From Moritella sp. (lineage in GTDB: Bacteria > Pseudomonadota > Gammaproteobacteria > Enterobacterales > Moritellaceae), in assembly GCF_013215705.1 (NCBI RefSeq), contig NZ_JABSQR010000007.1:186001-250000 (forward strand): a DNA stretch of 64,000 nt. The letters are read 5' to 3'. The first letter of the stretch is position 1. Every line of letters starts with the position of its first letter. Below the pieces are notes generated by a model that ran no database searches, was not told where the DNA came from, and saw only the letters and a list, made by a program, of their open reading frames with translations. Below are positions 16,080-25,874 of the stretch, piece by piece. The position numbers and the translations under genes are program-made.

Positions 16080-18298
16080 ACGTTTACCGCCTTAGATGTT
16101 TGTCTATCGAATACAGAAAACAACACTGCTATCACGACAAATAAAATAGCCAGTGTTATTAGCGTATCATCCACGCCAACCCAGAATAATAATTGCCCGA
16201 CAACAAGCGGCCCAGACACATGGCCCAGTCGTTCAAGGAAGCGATACGTCGCAGCAATAACTGAGTCCACTTCTTGCCTATCCGCCATCGCATTCACAAC
16301 ATGCGTCACCACAGGCGCATTAATAAGGCCATGCGATAGCCCCATGCACATCATTGAAAGAGTAGTAAAGACAACAATCATCAGACTGTCCTCCATTTCA
16401 AATGCAGTACCAAGGATAATGAGCGAGATCCCGGCAAGCAGGTTACCAACGCTCAATGCAAGCTTACTACTGCCTAACTTATCGACCCAAGGCCCAGCTT
16501 TGTGGCTCACCAATAACACCACGGCGGCATAAGTCATCAACACTTGACCGATGCTTTCCTTACTAATACCACGCTCAGCAAGCATTAACGGCACCGCAAA
16601 AGAGACGATACCGGTTAACGCCGCTTTAGTCGGAATTCCCACCAATAACATGGTGCGAATAAACGCGGGCACTTTCATTAATCGCCAAGAATCTCGCATC
16701 ATCATCGAGATATTATTTAACAACGAACCCGAGGCTTTCGTAGACGCTTTCATGCTCGGTAATACAAAGCTAAATAACGTCATCACACCGCCAATAGTGG
16801 TCGCTACCATGAATATGGCGCGGTCGCCAAAGTAGTTAGCTAAGAGTGCGCCAATCGCAGCGCCCGCAATAAATCCAGCATTAAAACAAAATACGATAAT
16901 ACCTGCGGCTTGAGTTTTATTTTTCTTATCACTGAAGCGTAAAATATAACCTTGTACCGAAATGAATACGAAGGCTTGGCCCACACCCGACACAACACGC
17001 GCAATCAATACACTCACAATACTACCTTCAGCACTGACACTAAGGATGCCACTACCTAACGTCGACAAAAGCACGCCACATACAAGCACAGTGCGAATAT
17101 CATAAGTTTCAATTAAGCGTGCGGCAGGTAGTAAGGTTAAGGCAAAACCTAAAAAGTAGAGTGTGAAGAAAATAGCAGAAGTGCTTGCATCAAGCCCTGA
17201 CGATTCTGCTAATGAGGTTAAGAACTGTGGCATGATTGGTGCCATTAAAGACTCCATCAGCACAGCACCTAAAAACAACGGCTTTAGACGTTCAAGCACT
17301 TGTTCTGATGAAGATTGGTTTGCGTCACCACCAAGTAAGCGGATAAAGGCAAAACAGACCAAGCCACAAGCAAAAAATAAGATCGCGAAGTTTTTTAATA
17401 TTTTGGTTAACTGCCCCAGTACCACGCTTGATTGATAAGTAAGGTGCACCTCTGCAAATTCAGACGTCGTAAAACTATAATCTAACCACCCTATACGCCC
17501 CAACATCGGTAGCATAATGCTTTGGTTATATTGAGAATCCGCAACTAACTCGGCATTTTTATACACAGCAATAGTAGCCACTTCAGGATTAGCTTTGCGG
17601 AAGTTATCCAACATGCTATCAATCCCCGTCACCAGGCTCTGGTCAATATTATATTCCAGTACAGGGGCTAAACGGTGACTCACAATATCCGCTAACGATA
17701 CGGCCTTATTACGTAAACCATCATGATATAAGCTACCAACAAGTAGCACGACACTGATTGCCATACTAAAAAATACCACAATAAAACTCGTTAAATACAC
17801 TTTTCGACGCTGAGTTCGAAGCACTGAAACAATAAATAAAATCAGTAAAAATGCAATCAACCACACCATAGGTTGAAAAACATCGGTCACGACTTCTTCT
17901 ACTTTTTCAGGACTGAATGCAATTTTTAAATAACCTACCTGGGTGAATTTATTGTTGAGTGGGATCGTCATGTAGTTATCATCGAGGATAGTTTCTCCCG
18001 CATGATACAGTTCATCGTGGCCAGCGAATAACGCTAACCCAGTAACCGATGAATTCGAGTTAACAATCGGCTGTAATACCAGATTTAACCCTGCGATTTC
18101 AGGTAACGGCACACCCGAGTTGAGTATCTGTTCGATGCCTAATTTAGCCGCTTGAGTTTGCGCTAAAATGGTGTCGGTTGATAATTCGCGATGACTTTTT
18201 AGCGCTTGTGCATAACCTACAACCAGTATTAGCAATAATGACATTGTCACTACTGCTACACCAAACGTAAGCCGAAGATTATCGTTAACGGTTCTCAC
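16076..18298 (-). CDS. MFS transporter fused to an N-terminal periplasmic sensor region
   Basis: 740 residues. The first ~330 residues hold a transmembrane helix (about 9-32), a periplasmic domain (about 33-145), two helices (about 148-165 and 175-195), a second periplasmic domain (about 200-300) and another helix near 308-325. A 12-helix major facilitator domain follows from about residue 350 (LEPLFLGAVLMESLMAPIMPQFL region; RVVSGVGQAFVFISVQGYIL). The two extracytoplasmic domains resemble those of sensor kinases, but no output domain is present. Such sensor-MFS fusions are unusual. Its substrate is unknown. Confidence 0.75.
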   Translation of the reverse strand: MRTVNDNLRLTFGVAVVTMSLLLILVVGYAQALKSHRELSTDTILAQTQAAKLGIEQILNSGVPLPEIAGLNLVLQPIVNSNSSVTGLALFAGHDELYHAGETILDDNYMTIPLNNKFTQVGYLKIAFSPEKVEEVVTDVFQPMVWLIAFLLILFIVSVLRTQRRKVYLTSFIVVFFSMAISVVLLVGSLYHDGLRNKAVSLADIVSHRLAPVLEYNIDQSLVTGIDSMLDNFRKANPEVATIAVYKNAELVADSQYNQSIMLPMLGRIGWLDYSFTTSEFAEVHLTYQSSVVLGQLTKILKNFAILFFACGLVCFAFIRLLGGDANQSSSEQVLERLKPLFLGAVLMESLMAPIMPQFLTSLAESSGLDASTSAIFFTLYFLGFALTLLPAARLIETYDIRTVLVCGVLLSTLGSGILSVSAEGSIVSVLIARVVSGVGQAFVFISVQGYILRFSDKKNKTQAAGIIVFCFNAGFIAGAAIGALLANYFGDRAIFMVATTIGGVMTLFSFVLPSMKASTKASGSLLNNISMMMRDSWRLMKVPAFIRTMLLVGIPTKAALTGIVSFAVPLMLAERGISKESIGQVLMTYAAVVLLVSHKAGPWVDKLGSSKLALSVGNLLAGISLIILGTAFEMEDSLMIVVFTTLSMMCMGLSHGLINAPVVTHVVNAMADRQEVDSVIAATYRFLERLGHVSGPLVVGQLLFWVGVDDTLITLAILFVVIAVLFSVFDRQTSKAVNV

Positions 18299-18306
18299 TG
18301 TCGCTC

Positions 18307-19461
18307 CTAAGCACTTTTCAAGCTGAAAAAATCATCGTTAAAACAATGTGCTAACGATTCAGGGCGCTGTGCTTGCAAATACACCAAACGATTGAAAACC
18401 AAAGATTGGATCAAGTCTTGATAGCTCATGCCTTCATTGTGAATATCGTGACAAACAATACTGAGTTTATCGCCTTCAGGACGTTTCAAATCTGGCTTTG
18501 GATTCGCTTCAAGGACATATAATTTACCCTTGCAGTCCATGCGTAAATCAACACGCACAAGCGTACCGAGTCCCAATTGCTGGTAAATCTTATTACCCAG
18601 ATCAATTAATGACTGGCGTAATTCAGGTTCATCTACTTTTAATAAACGATCACTGGTAATCGGTTTTACATCCATCGACGTAAAAATGAGTTCATCGTCT
18701 GCAAGTACACGTTCCGTCACCGAAAATGCAAAAGGTGAATCTAACTGATTTAACTTGTCGTTTTTAAATATCACCGAACCTGCAACCGCGACCACAAACT
18801 CACGGCCAGACAGATAAGGTTCAATCATGACGATGTTATTTGTCGCAGCCTGCACTATTTTTACTTTACCAGCGAGGTCTGCACGATCAAACACCGGATA
18901 AACATGTATCGAGGCACGGCCAGAAACAGGTTTCACAATAAATCGGCCACCGAAATCAGCGTCCATTTGGTCTAACGCCTCTTTATTCACCGCATCGGTA
19001 ATACACTCACCCAAACCAACGGTAATAAAAGGTGCAGTTGGAATCCCAGCCGCTTTTATTTCATGTTTGAACAAATGTTTGTTATCGAGTAAGCCAGCCG
19101 TCATTGGCGAATGACCGACATAAGGCACCCCCAACATTTCCAACATCGACGGTAAATGGCACATCGAATCAAAGCCTTGAAGGCCACCACTATTGGTGAT
19201 CACCAGATCAATGTTTAGCGCTTTTAAGCGTTGTGGCAAGTCCATGTTTTCAGGTAATACATCAATATGTTGAAATCCAGACTCACGTAAAGCATCTGCA
19301 ATATCATAAGCCACGGACTGATATGTTTTTGTTGAACGCGGACTCAAATTTTTATAAATAAAGCTATCCGGCTGTGTTTTTTCGCCACCATGCACAACGG
19401 CAATGTAAAGTGAACGTCGAATCCATTGGATTTGTTCGATTGTGAATGTGCTGTTTTCCAA
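18307..19461 (-). CDS. ATP-grasp ligase, D-Ala-D-Ala ligase-like
   Basis: 384 residues with the Ddl-like ATP-grasp architecture. The N-terminal Rossmann domain has LYIAVVHGGEK, the central part has GVPYVGHSPM and LDNKHLFKHEIKAAGIPTAPF, FIVKPVSGRASIHV is the ATP-binding strand and VRVDLRMDCKGKLYVLEANPKPDL carries the Mg-binding Glu/Asn. It should join a carboxylate and an amine (a dipeptide or similar). The longer N-terminus and different loop argue against housekeeping Ddl. It lies in the T6SS operon eight bases before the sensor-MFS gene, so its product may be a ligand for the two binding proteins; this is inference. Confidence 0.8.
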   Translation of the reverse strand: MENSTFTIEQIQWIRRSLYIAVVHGGEKTQPDSFIYKNLSPRSTKTYQSVAYDIADALRESGFQHIDVLPENMDLPQRLKALNIDLVITNSGGLQGFDSMCHLPSMLEMLGVPYVGHSPMTAGLLDNKHLFKHEIKAAGIPTAPFITVGLGECITDAVNKEALDQMDADFGGRFIVKPVSGRASIHVYPVFDRADLAGKVKIVQAATNNIVMIEPYLSGREFVVAVAGSVIFKNDKLNQLDSPFAFSVTERVLADDELIFTSMDVKPITSDRLLKVDEPELRQSLIDLGNKIYQQLGLGTLVRVDLRMDCKGKLYVLEANPKPDLKRPEGDKLSIVCHDIHNEGMSYQDLIQSLVFNRLVYLQAQRPESLAHCFNDDFFSLKSA

Positions 19462-19490
19462 AATATTCTCTTCTTACAAAAATTTAAACG

Positions 19491-19518
19491 AATGCGTGAT
19501 TAATATTAATCACGCATT
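19491..19518. promoter_or_regulatory. 28-bp perfect palindrome inside the T6SS operon
   Basis: The arms AATGCGTGATTAAT and ATTAATCACGCATT are exact complements and meet in the middle. The palindrome lies between the 318-residue unknown gene (stop 19535) and the ATP-grasp gene (start 19461). On the leftward strand a TTTAAATTTTTG stretch follows, so the RNA hairpin could act as a partial terminator that lowers expression of the accessory module. It could equally be a dimeric operator. Confidence 0.6.
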
Positions 19519-19534
19519 TAAATTAAAAAATCGA

Positions 19535-20491
19535 TTAATGATCAATTGACCATTCTACTAATTCTCTTGTTTCATCAAGATATGCATCGAAGCAAGTAAC
19601 ATGAGCCGTTACTTCTACAGCTGTTGTTTGTAATACCACACTCATAGCCTGAACTTTGTCAATATAGTGCTTCACTTCGTGATAACTCATCGCTACATTA
19701 TCTCGAGCTCTTCGGATATGAAGCTCCTTTAGTCCCGCATTACTTGCTAACCCATTTTCAGAAAAATCACTCTCAACAAGGCGTTCAAGAATTACCTGAC
19801 GGCTATCGAGCAACACCGCCGCTTGCTTTAATTTAGCTAAATTACGTTGCAACTTTGGTCCCAATTCTGCGATATCTTTTGCATGCCATTTTGCGACTTT
19901 ACGTTGTCCTTCTGATGCACCAAGTGAACCTTGTAAAGCAGCAAGGTTACTAGAGTCATACTTTGCACGTTTGCGTTTTTTTCTAGCATCGCCAAGTCCT
20001 TTACTCGCAGCTTCTATACCTTTAAATGTATACTTCACTGCAATCGTCCCCCCTGGAATTAGACTAAAGGGAATTTTGATAAATTTAATCGGTGTCTTCT
20101 TATTCGCACGAAGTTTATCCGCGATGCTACGTTTAATTTGATAACCTTTCCCACTGGTTGCTGAGTCATAAGCATGCTTTGATTGATCGATATAATCACC
20201 TCCACCATATGTTTTTTTATTATGGCGTAAATGACTGACAAAACTATCTGATTGCGACATGCTTGGTGATGCGAACGCTTGTAATTTCTGAGCTAACACG
20301 CGGCTGAAATAACTAGAAAACTTTTGTTTTGCCCCCTCAACTATTGCGGACTGTTCTACTTTGCTTACAATATATTGGTCGATTAAAGGACTAAGCTTAG
20401 AAAACACGAGCCCAGAAGCGACATCTATAATAGGATCTGCTTTAGCAATCATCTTAGCTGCATTTGTTTTACCTGTTTCTGTATTCGGCAT
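19535..20491 (-). CDS. Unknown T6SS-associated protein, 318 residues
   Basis: The protein is not recognised. It is basic in the middle (KTYGGGDYIDQSKHAYDSA, then RKKRKRAKYD) and has a hydrophobic glycine-containing stretch around residues 140-165 (IKFIKIPFSLIPGGTIAVKY) and a long helical C-terminal half. The N-terminal hydrophobic helix (DVASGLVFSKLSPLIDQYIV) is not a signal peptide. It sits directly downstream of clpV (18 bp), the place where T6SS cargo or accessory genes often occur. A role as effector, chaperone or immunity-type factor is possible but unproven. No cysteine-rich or catalytic motif is evident. Confidence 0.6.
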   Translation of the reverse strand: MPNTETGKTNAAKMIAKADPIIDVASGLVFSKLSPLIDQYIVSKVEQSAIVEGAKQKFSSYFSRVLAQKLQAFASPSMSQSDSFVSHLRHNKKTYGGGDYIDQSKHAYDSATSGKGYQIKRSIADKLRANKKTPIKFIKIPFSLIPGGTIAVKYTFKGIEAASKGLGDARKKRKRAKYDSSNLAALQGSLGASEGQRKVAKWHAKDIAELGPKLQRNLAKLKQAAVLLDSRQVILERLVESDFSENGLASNAGLKELHIRRARDNVAMSYHEVKHYIDKVQAMSVVLQTTAVEVTAHVTCFDAYLDETRELVEWSIDH

Positions 20492-20509
20492 AATTACTGC
20501 TCCATTTAT

Positions 20510-23119
20510 TTAATTAATGGCAATTGCCACGGCACCATCTACAACACTGATATTGACGCTGGTGATGCTTTGCCCTTCACTTATTCTGGTGATACATTGC
20601 GTCGCCAGTTCTGGTACTAATCGACGATTAATGATTTGTTCAATGGCTCTAGCACCTGTTTCTGGCGAATTATTTTGGCTCACTAAATAATCCACCAAGT
20701 CACTGTCATAACTGAACTCAGCGTTATAATAACCACTCACTCTTTTCTCAATTCGACGTAAAGAAAGACGCGCAATTTCAGCCATTTCAGTATCATTTAG
20801 AGGGAAATATGGCACCACGGTCGTACGACCAATAAAGGCAGGTTTAAAATACTGCTGTAAAGCAGGCGTGATCGTCTGAGTCAAAGCAGATACATCTGGA
20901 CGCTCGATCTGGCAGGCATCAACAACCGCACTATCTGCCGCATTAGATGTCATGATGATAAGCGTATTTCTAAAGTCAATTTCACGACCTTCACTGTCTG
21001 AAATAGTGCCTTTATCAAAGATTTGATAAAATATATCGTGAACACCGGGATGCGCTTTTTCCATTTCATCAAGTAACAATACCGAGTAAGGATTTTTACG
21101 TACCGCTTCGGTTAACACACCACCTTTACCGTAACCAACATAACCCGCAGGCGAGCCAAGTAGCATTGATACTTTGTGCTCTTCTTTAAATTCAGTCATA
21201 TTGATGGTCGTGATATTTTTCTCACCACCGTAAAGCAGATCCGTTAATGCCAACGCGGTTTCTGTTTTACCCACACCACTCGGTCCACACATTAAGAACA
21301 CACCGACGGGTTTACGTGGATCAGTTAATCCAGCGCGAGACATACGAATCGCTTTGGCTATTTCATGAATAGGAGCATGTTGCCCAATAACACGTTTTCC
21401 GAGTTCAGCTTCAAGGTTAAGTAAACGTTTCACATCATCTTTAACCATGTTACCAACAGGGATCCCAGTCCATAACGCAATCACTTCAGCAATAGTCTGC
21501 TTATCAACCTGTGCCATCACCAAGGGTGACTCACCTTGAATACTGCGCAGTTCCGTCATTTTTTCACTTAACAGTGCCTGCATTGGCGTATCTGCAACCT
21601 GTTCACCCGCAAGAAAACGTTCTCCAATAACATCCTGTAATCTTAAAATTTCGGTCACACATTCCTTTTCTATATTCCAACGCGAGTTTAACGCCTCGTA
21701 TTCAGACTCCAGTTGATTACATTTCTGTTCAATCGCCACCAATTTTTCAGTGCCGTTCGCATACATCGCATCTTCATATGTAAACGAGGTACGCTCATTG
21801 TGCGCATAACGGATCTGTTCAGCTAACCCATCTAATTGTTGCGGTAATGCGCTCTGGCTCAAGCCAATACGTGAACACGCCGTATCTAATAAACTAATCG
21901 CTTTATCAGGTAATTTTCGCTCTGGTAAAAAGCGTATTGACAACTGAACCGCAGCTTCAATTGCTTCTTCCAATACCGCCACGTTATGGTGTTTTTGCAA
22001 ACTACCCGCAACACCTCGTAGCATTTGAATAGCATCTTCTTCACTCGGTTCACCCACAGCAACAAGCTGAAAACGACGCGTCAGTGCGGCATCGGTTTCA
22101 AAATACTGCTTATACTCAGCCCACGTTGTTGCAGCAATCGTTCTAAATTCCCCACGTGCTAACGCTGGTTTTAATAAGTTGGCCGCATCATTTTGTCCTG
22201 CAGCACCACCTGCGCCAATTAACGTGTGAGCTTCATCAATGAACACAATAATTGGGCGTTCAGATTGCTTCACTTCCGTTAACACATCTTTCAAACGGTT
22301 TTCAAATTCACCTTTGATACTTGCACCCGCTTGTAATAAAGACAGATCCAGTGTACGTAACTCCACATTCATCATTGACGGAGGCACGTTACCATCAACA
22401 ATTTGCTGTGCTAATCCTTCAACAATCGCGGTTTTACCCACACCCGGATCACCTACAAGGATCGGGCTGTTTTGACGACGACGGCACAGAATATCAATCG
22501 ATTTACGGATTTCAGGATTACGCCCTGAGATTGGATCTAATTCACCTTTACGTGCTGCTTCAGTTAAATTGTGCGTATATTTATCAAGTGCTACAGTACC
22601 CACAGACTCATTCGGAGCCATGTCATTATGTTGTACTTCACCTGCGGTTGTTTGAGCGCCTTGCTTCGTGGCAACACTTTTTAATGATTCAAGCGATACC
22701 GTGTTCAACCATGTGGTCAATTCACCGTTGTATCCACCTTGTTCAATACGCTGCTTGAGTACGAGCAGTACGTGATAACCATTAATTGACGCGTTACTGT
22801 GGTTAAGCGACGCTAATAACCAGCAATCTTTAAGCAGTTCAATCAACGAAGGTGAAAGCGATGGCGAACTGTCGTTGCCACGAGCTAAACAATTTAAGTT
22901 CCGATTAAGCAAATCAATAATTTGTTCACGCTCAATACTGCTTTGCGATAACACGCCTTGCCAACCTGATTTTGACTCATTTAATAATTGATAAAACCAG
23001 TGTTCAACATCGACACTAAAATGTGTTCGAGCCATACAATCTGCAGCAGCCTGCTCGAGAGCGCTCTTTAATGTTGGCGTTAATCGCGTCACTAGTTTTT
23101 GTAATTCAACGTTAATCAT
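20510..23119 (-). CDS. clpV: T6SS sheath-disassembly ATPase ClpV (TssH)
   Basis: 869 residues with the ClpV layout: an N-terminal helical domain, a first AAA+ domain with Walker A GDPGVGKTAIVEG and Walker B IIVFIDEAH, a coiled-coil middle domain and a second AAA+ domain with Walker A GPSGVGKTETALAL and LLLDEMEKAHPG. The C-terminal ClpB-like small domain contains NSPETGARAIEQII. It recycles contracted TssB/TssC sheath by pulling on the TssC N-terminus. Both ATP sites look intact. It lies eight bases after tssG. Confidence 0.96.
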   Translation of the reverse strand: MINVELQKLVTRLTPTLKSALEQAAADCMARTHFSVDVEHWFYQLLNESKSGWQGVLSQSSIEREQIIDLLNRNLNCLARGNDSSPSLSPSLIELLKDCWLLASLNHSNASINGYHVLLVLKQRIEQGGYNGELTTWLNTVSLESLKSVATKQGAQTTAGEVQHNDMAPNESVGTVALDKYTHNLTEAARKGELDPISGRNPEIRKSIDILCRRRQNSPILVGDPGVGKTAIVEGLAQQIVDGNVPPSMMNVELRTLDLSLLQAGASIKGEFENRLKDVLTEVKQSERPIIVFIDEAHTLIGAGGAAGQNDAANLLKPALARGEFRTIAATTWAEYKQYFETDAALTRRFQLVAVGEPSEEDAIQMLRGVAGSLQKHHNVAVLEEAIEAAVQLSIRFLPERKLPDKAISLLDTACSRIGLSQSALPQQLDGLAEQIRYAHNERTSFTYEDAMYANGTEKLVAIEQKCNQLESEYEALNSRWNIEKECVTEILRLQDVIGERFLAGEQVADTPMQALLSEKMTELRSIQGESPLVMAQVDKQTIAEVIALWTGIPVGNMVKDDVKRLLNLEAELGKRVIGQHAPIHEIAKAIRMSRAGLTDPRKPVGVFLMCGPSGVGKTETALALTDLLYGGEKNITTINMTEFKEEHKVSMLLGSPAGYVGYGKGGVLTEAVRKNPYSVLLLDEMEKAHPGVHDIFYQIFDKGTISDSEGREIDFRNTLIIMTSNAADSAVVDACQIERPDVSALTQTITPALQQYFKPAFIGRTTVVPYFPLNDTEMAEIARLSLRRIEKRVSGYYNAEFSYDSDLVDYLVSQNNSPETGARAIEQIINRRLVPELATQCITRISEGQSITSVNISVVDGAVAIAIN

Positions 23120-23127
23120 GCAGTGTC

Positions 23128-24108
23128 CTACTTTAGTTTTAGTGGCATAACCACATACTGTTGTGTTATTTCAGTCGATGCTAACCTCGCGGATTGGCTT
23201 AATCGCACACCATAACTCGCATCTCGAGTTAACTGACAAGCCGGTAATTGTTGTCCAGCCACTTTCATTGCTAAGTTGATTTTAATATTCGAGCCCATGT
23301 AATGGCGGATAAATGCGTCGATGGCATCGCTCAAGACTTTGTTTTGATTGAGCTGTTCAAAGTTTTGATGATTGGGTTTCACTTTGACGTCAAGTTGTTG
23401 AAATGCGGTAACCGCACTTTTCCCAAGCAATGCGTCAAAGCCCAACTGGTTGTTTTGCCCTGTTGCGCCTAAGTGTGTCAAGCAGCACCCTAATAGCGGC
23501 TGATATTCAATATCGCCATGATCGACTTCAAATTCATACCCAAAATAATCCGCTAATAAGTGCTTGAGTGTTGTTAGACATGTCACCTTCGCTCCCATTA
23601 ACCCGGTGTATTGAATAAGGTGCCCTTGTGGTAACGCAGTATTAATACTCGTGTCACCCGCAAGGCTAGACAACATCGTAGTGAGTGATTTGTGATGACG
23701 GTTCCAGCTAAACCGCTCTTCTTCCGCTTGGATAACGATGTTGTTCTTGGTTTCGGTCTGGCAATAAAGGCGAAAATAGCGATTATTAAAACCATCCAAA
23801 AAATCGACTAAGGCGCTATTACCTTGCTCAAATGACTCACGTAACGCTTCGCTGTAGTTATAACGAGGCATGACCCCTTGACTGCCAGACAGCGCGGGTA
23901 AGTCACACGTAAAATGCCATGAATTGTCAGTGTATTGCTGAACTTCAACAATGTCTGATTGATGGTATGACGGCAGTAAATGCGTAATAAAATTAAGCTC
24001 AGGACGCGCGCCTAACTTAGCCGCATGATGCTTCACTAACTGCACCGCCTGCGGTAATTCAAACTGATAAGGCGCACAACGTAGCGAGCCTAATATAGAT
24101 TTTTGCAT
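23128..24108 (-). CDS. tssG: T6SS baseplate protein TssG
   Basis: 326 residues, normal for TssG. The N-terminus (SLRCAPYQFELPQAVQLV) is the family start, followed by RPELNFITHLLPSYHQ and the conserved YFRLYCQTETK region. TssG pairs with TssF around the VgrG hub in the baseplate wedge. Its start overlaps the tssF end by 19 bases, indicating translational coupling. Confidence 0.93.
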   Translation of the reverse strand: MQKSILGSLRCAPYQFELPQAVQLVKHHAAKLGARPELNFITHLLPSYHQSDIVEVQQYTDNSWHFTCDLPALSGSQGVMPRYNYSEALRESFEQGNSALVDFLDGFNNRYFRLYCQTETKNNIVIQAEEERFSWNRHHKSLTTMLSSLAGDTSINTALPQGHLIQYTGLMGAKVTCLTTLKHLLADYFGYEFEVDHGDIEYQPLLGCCLTHLGATGQNNQLGFDALLGKSAVTAFQQLDVKVKPNHQNFEQLNQNKVLSDAIDAFIRHYMGSNIKINLAMKVAGQQLPACQLTRDASYGVRLSQSARLASTEITQQYVVMPLKLK

Positions 24109-25874
24109 CCGAGCCTCCGTGGGAAAACACGGTATTCGCCTTCTCGACCATCAAGTAATATCACGACTTGTGTAAAGCTATTAAAACCAGAGAAATACGC
24201 AAAAAATCGATCCAATAATTGGGCGAGTAGCTCAACCCCACCAGCCAGACCCGTCGGGTTTATTGTCACGCTCAGTCGTGTGCCATTAGCAAAACAACTT
24301 TTCCCCGAAATACGCACAGGTGCAACAACATGCGCTTGCGACAAACCTTGAATGGATTCGATATAAGCACTGTTTTTGGCACTATTGTTGTGGTTATAAA
24401 GTTGCAGCATGACTTTTAATGCCGACACCGGATCATCGTTACCAAACAGGGCTTGGTAGTTAAAATGTAAGTGCGCCAATAACGGCCAAGCGCCTTGCTC
24501 ACCAGTGTTGATGTTAGTTTGTTTTGTCGGGCGACGTAATAACGTCAAATCCGCAGGTAAAGAAATAGAGTCGTGACAATGTAACTGACAAGACGTAGAC
24601 AATTGACTCGCCGCATTGCCATTTGTGCAGGTCGTCGAGATTAACCAAGTGTGTGCTGATTTATCAACATGACTGTGGTCTAAATTCGCAACACGCAATG
24701 CACTCGACACCGACTGGTCGCTCATATTTTCAGACTGCGATAACTGCCAACGTAATCCAATTTCAGCACCGTTAAATTTTTCACCGTATAGCGGCGGTAC
24801 ATTTCGGGGTTTCTGTTCAGTTACGTCCGTTACATCATCAACCGAAAATAACTGTAACTGCGCTTGTCCACCAACATCCAGCATGATTGGATACTGCGAC
24901 TGGCTAAAATCGACACGTAATGGCTCTGCGGTGATGGACTGTAAGTTAATGATAGGCGAACAGAATAAATGAAAATTATTAACACCTAAGCTACGTGCTA
25001 ACTCCACTGGCATGTCGTCTAAAAAAATTCGGATTTTAAGTGTGTTGGTATTGGCATGCTGCAATGCCGACGATAACGCTAACTTAATCGCATGGAATCG
25101 CTCTGCAAACATAAAAAATTCGGTTAATAACTTAAAACCACCGAAACTACGTACACTATAAGGTAAGACGAATTCTTGCTCTTCAAAACCAACCGGCAAG
25201 AGGGCGTCAGCCCCTAATAAAACAACGCTGTCGTCATATTGAATTGAGATCTGTTGGATCCCCGAAAACAAATGATCGTAAAGGCGCAATATTGTAGATG
25301 TTTCACCCCGCAAAAATAACGATAATTCAGTCAGTTCCAAATCAGAAAACAGGATCGTTGGATCTGTCGTTGTTAATGTCAGTTCAAGCATCGCTTTCGC
25401 ATGCTCAGCCCCTTTTGGCTTTTTAATATCAAAGGGAGCAATAGACGCTGAACAATCCGTTAAGGTGATCGGGTATAAATCAACATCTTGCGTTGTGCGG
25501 AACACCAAGGTGTCGGTATCGACATCATCAAGTCCTAAGTGCGTTCCGCGAGGCAGAGTGTACTTTGCAGTGACTTCTTCGTGAGGCAGCATTTTAACCA
25601 TGCTATAAGCAGGCACAGGGCGTAGATAATGTGGAAATAAAAGTTGTAACAAGCTATCCGTTAACTGCGGGTAATCCTCATCTAAACGCTGTTGTAAACG
25701 AGCATTCAACAAGGCCACGCTATCAATAAGACGGGTCACTTGCGGGTCATCAATACTATCGCGACTGATCCCAAGTGACTTAGCGGCACCGGGATGGCGT
25801 TGAGCAAAGTGACCCGCATCTTGGCGAATAAATGCTAACTCTTGTTCAAAATAACTTAATAATGATTCAGACAA
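24090..25874 (-). CDS. tssF: T6SS baseplate protein TssF
   Basis: 594 residues. The N-terminus LLSYFEQELAFIRQDAGHFA and HPGAAKSLGI are hallmark TssF sequence. RLIDSVALLNARLQQRLDEDYPQLTDSLLQLLFPHYLRP (in pieces, RLIDSVALLNARL and LLFPHYLRP) and the C-terminal RREYRVFPRR-type end confirm it. It forms the baseplate wedge with TssG, TssE and TssK. The start overlaps tssE by eight bases. Confidence 0.94.
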   Translation of the reverse strand: MSESLLSYFEQELAFIRQDAGHFAQRHPGAAKSLGISRDSIDDPQVTRLIDSVALLNARLQQRLDEDYPQLTDSLLQLLFPHYLRPVPAYSMVKMLPHEEVTAKYTLPRGTHLGLDDVDTDTLVFRTTQDVDLYPITLTDCSASIAPFDIKKPKGAEHAKAMLELTLTTTDPTILFSDLELTELSLFLRGETSTILRLYDHLFSGIQQISIQYDDSVVLLGADALLPVGFEEQEFVLPYSVRSFGGFKLLTEFFMFAERFHAIKLALSSALQHANTNTLKIRIFLDDMPVELARSLGVNNFHLFCSPIINLQSITAEPLRVDFSQSQYPIMLDVGGQAQLQLFSVDDVTDVTEQKPRNVPPLYGEKFNGAEIGLRWQLSQSENMSDQSVSSALRVANLDHSHVDKSAHTWLISTTCTNGNAASQLSTSCQLHCHDSISLPADLTLLRRPTKQTNINTGEQGAWPLLAHLHFNYQALFGNDDPVSALKVMLQLYNHNNSAKNSAYIESIQGLSQAHVVAPVRISGKSCFANGTRLSVTINPTGLAGGVELLAQLLDRFFAYFSGFNSFTQVVILLDGREGEYRVFPRRLGCKNLY

